DNA of 7,188 bases, from positions 1-7,188 of the forward strand of contig JAEWNB010000111.1 in the NCBI GenBank assembly GCA_023392945.1. Direction: 5' to 3'. Below the pieces are notes generated by a model. The model saw only the letters and a program-made list of their open reading frames with translations, had not been told where the DNA came from and did not search any database. Made by a program: the position numbers and the translations under genes. This DNA is from Bacteroidota bacterium (GTDB lineage Bacteria > Bacteroidota > Bacteroidia > Bacteroidales > WCHB1-69). Numbering within the stretch: position 1 is the first letter of the stretch; each line of letters starts with the position of its first letter. This document shows, in pieces, positions 6,830 through 7,188 of this stretch.

Positions 6830-7089
6830 TGGCAAACGCAAATGAGTTACTGGAATATTTGCCATACTCTTACAAAACAAGGGATGAGCAAGATTATATA
6901 AATTTCCTTTGGGAAAGTTTTGAGAGCAATTACAATAATGCAAAATATCCCTTTGCCTTTATTGCTTATCACATGCTTTACATGAGTTTTGTATATTTTG
7001 AGGTCTGGAAAATTAAAGAAAACAGAAAAACAGATTTTGAGAAAGCAATGGTGGGTTTTAACGGGACACATAAAATTTATGGGGATTAA
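6829..7089 (+). CDS. Small protein coupled to hsdMS, function unknown, possibly truncated
   Basis: This gene encodes 86 residues from ATG 6829, which overlaps the hsdMS stop as TAATG. A TTG at 6817 is an in-frame alternative adding four residues, but the overlap makes ATG 6829 the natural start. The N-terminal half is rich in aromatic residues (NELLEYLPYSYKTRDEQDY), followed by a probably helical stretch around AFIAYHMLYMSFVYFEVW. I see no signal peptide or catalytic motif. From memory, related proteins beside Bacteroidota type I systems are longer and continue with an RNxxxH-containing helical region. Here the reading ends abruptly at FNGTHKIYGD, and none of the other frames just downstream restores a plausible tail, so it may be a truncated copy. 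That comparison is unverified. Tight coupling suggests a role tied to the restriction-modification system, if it is still functional. Confidence 0.6.
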   Translation: MANANELLEYLPYSYKTRDEQDYINFLWESFESNYNNAKYPFAFIAYHMLYMSFVYFEVWKIKENRKTDFEKAMVGFNGTHKIYGD

Positions 7090-7170
7090 GAATACAATAA
7101 GAGTATAATAAAGATTTTAAATAAGGATTATAGAATTCATAAATTAACTATTTTTACGACAAAAATAAAT

Positions 7171-7188
7171 ATGGAAAAAAATCTAATA
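7171..7188 (+). CDS. Possible start of a further gene (first six codons only)
   Basis: ATG at 7171 opens a frame reading MEKNLI to the window edge, preceded by an A-rich context (acaaaaataaat) typical of Bacteroidota starts. The 81 bases between the previous stop and this ATG are A/T-rich and contain no clear terminator or promoter. Six codons are too few to identify a product or even be sure that it is a gene. Confidence 0.25.

Noticed and set aside
6847..7071. 74-codon minus-strand open frame
   Set aside because: It is antisense to the coupled 86-residue gene, whose overlap with hsdMS makes the plus strand the better reading. The antisense product has no recognisable pattern.
7090..7170. 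Terminator after the type I operon
   Set aside because: No stem longer than a few base pairs followed by a T-run could be found. The GAATTC palindrome near 7134 is too short.

Overview
The window looks like a piece of a Bacteroidota chromosome. The evidence is indirect. No gene start has a clear Shine-Dalgarno sequence, start contexts are A/T-rich, candidate promoters fit the Bacteroidota TTG / TAnnTTTG pattern better than the E. coli one, and the proteins read like Bacteroidota restriction families. Genus cannot be resolved. By hand count the left edge (1-180) is about 44% G+C, while 60-base samples of the first defence gene (830-1729) fall between about 15% and 28%. The genes from 830 onward therefore look like an accessory defence segment beside an older chromosomal gene.

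Layout. Bases 1-256 (minus strand) hold the N-terminal part of a major facilitator superfamily transporter running off the left edge. Bases 257-829 contain no intact gene, but hold a probable frameshifted relic of a small gene (about 397-709, plus strand) and a perfect 15-bp inverted repeat (562-594). Bases 830-1729 encode a 299-residue protein with a PUA/EVE-like N-terminal region and a C-terminal PD-(D/E)xK nuclease domain with a QVK motif. It is best read as a candidate modification-dependent (type IV-like) restriction endonuclease. After a 138-bp gap comes a tight plus-strand operon: hsdR (1868-4399), an hsdM-hsdS fusion (4400-6829), and a short coupled gene of unknown function (6829-7089) that may be a truncated copy of a larger partner gene. 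The last bases may contain the first codons of another gene (7171 onward).

How the genes work together. HsdR (nuclease plus SF2 translocase) and the fused HsdMS (methyltransferase plus two target-recognition domains) together contain every activity of a type I restriction-modification system. The M-S fusion fixes methylase and specificity subunits at 1:1, whereas classical type I complexes are M2S or R2M2S. The upstream nuclease could complement the system by attacking DNA carrying foreign modifications, giving two defence layers side by side. No CRISPR array, tRNA, rRNA, transposase or insertion sequence was found.
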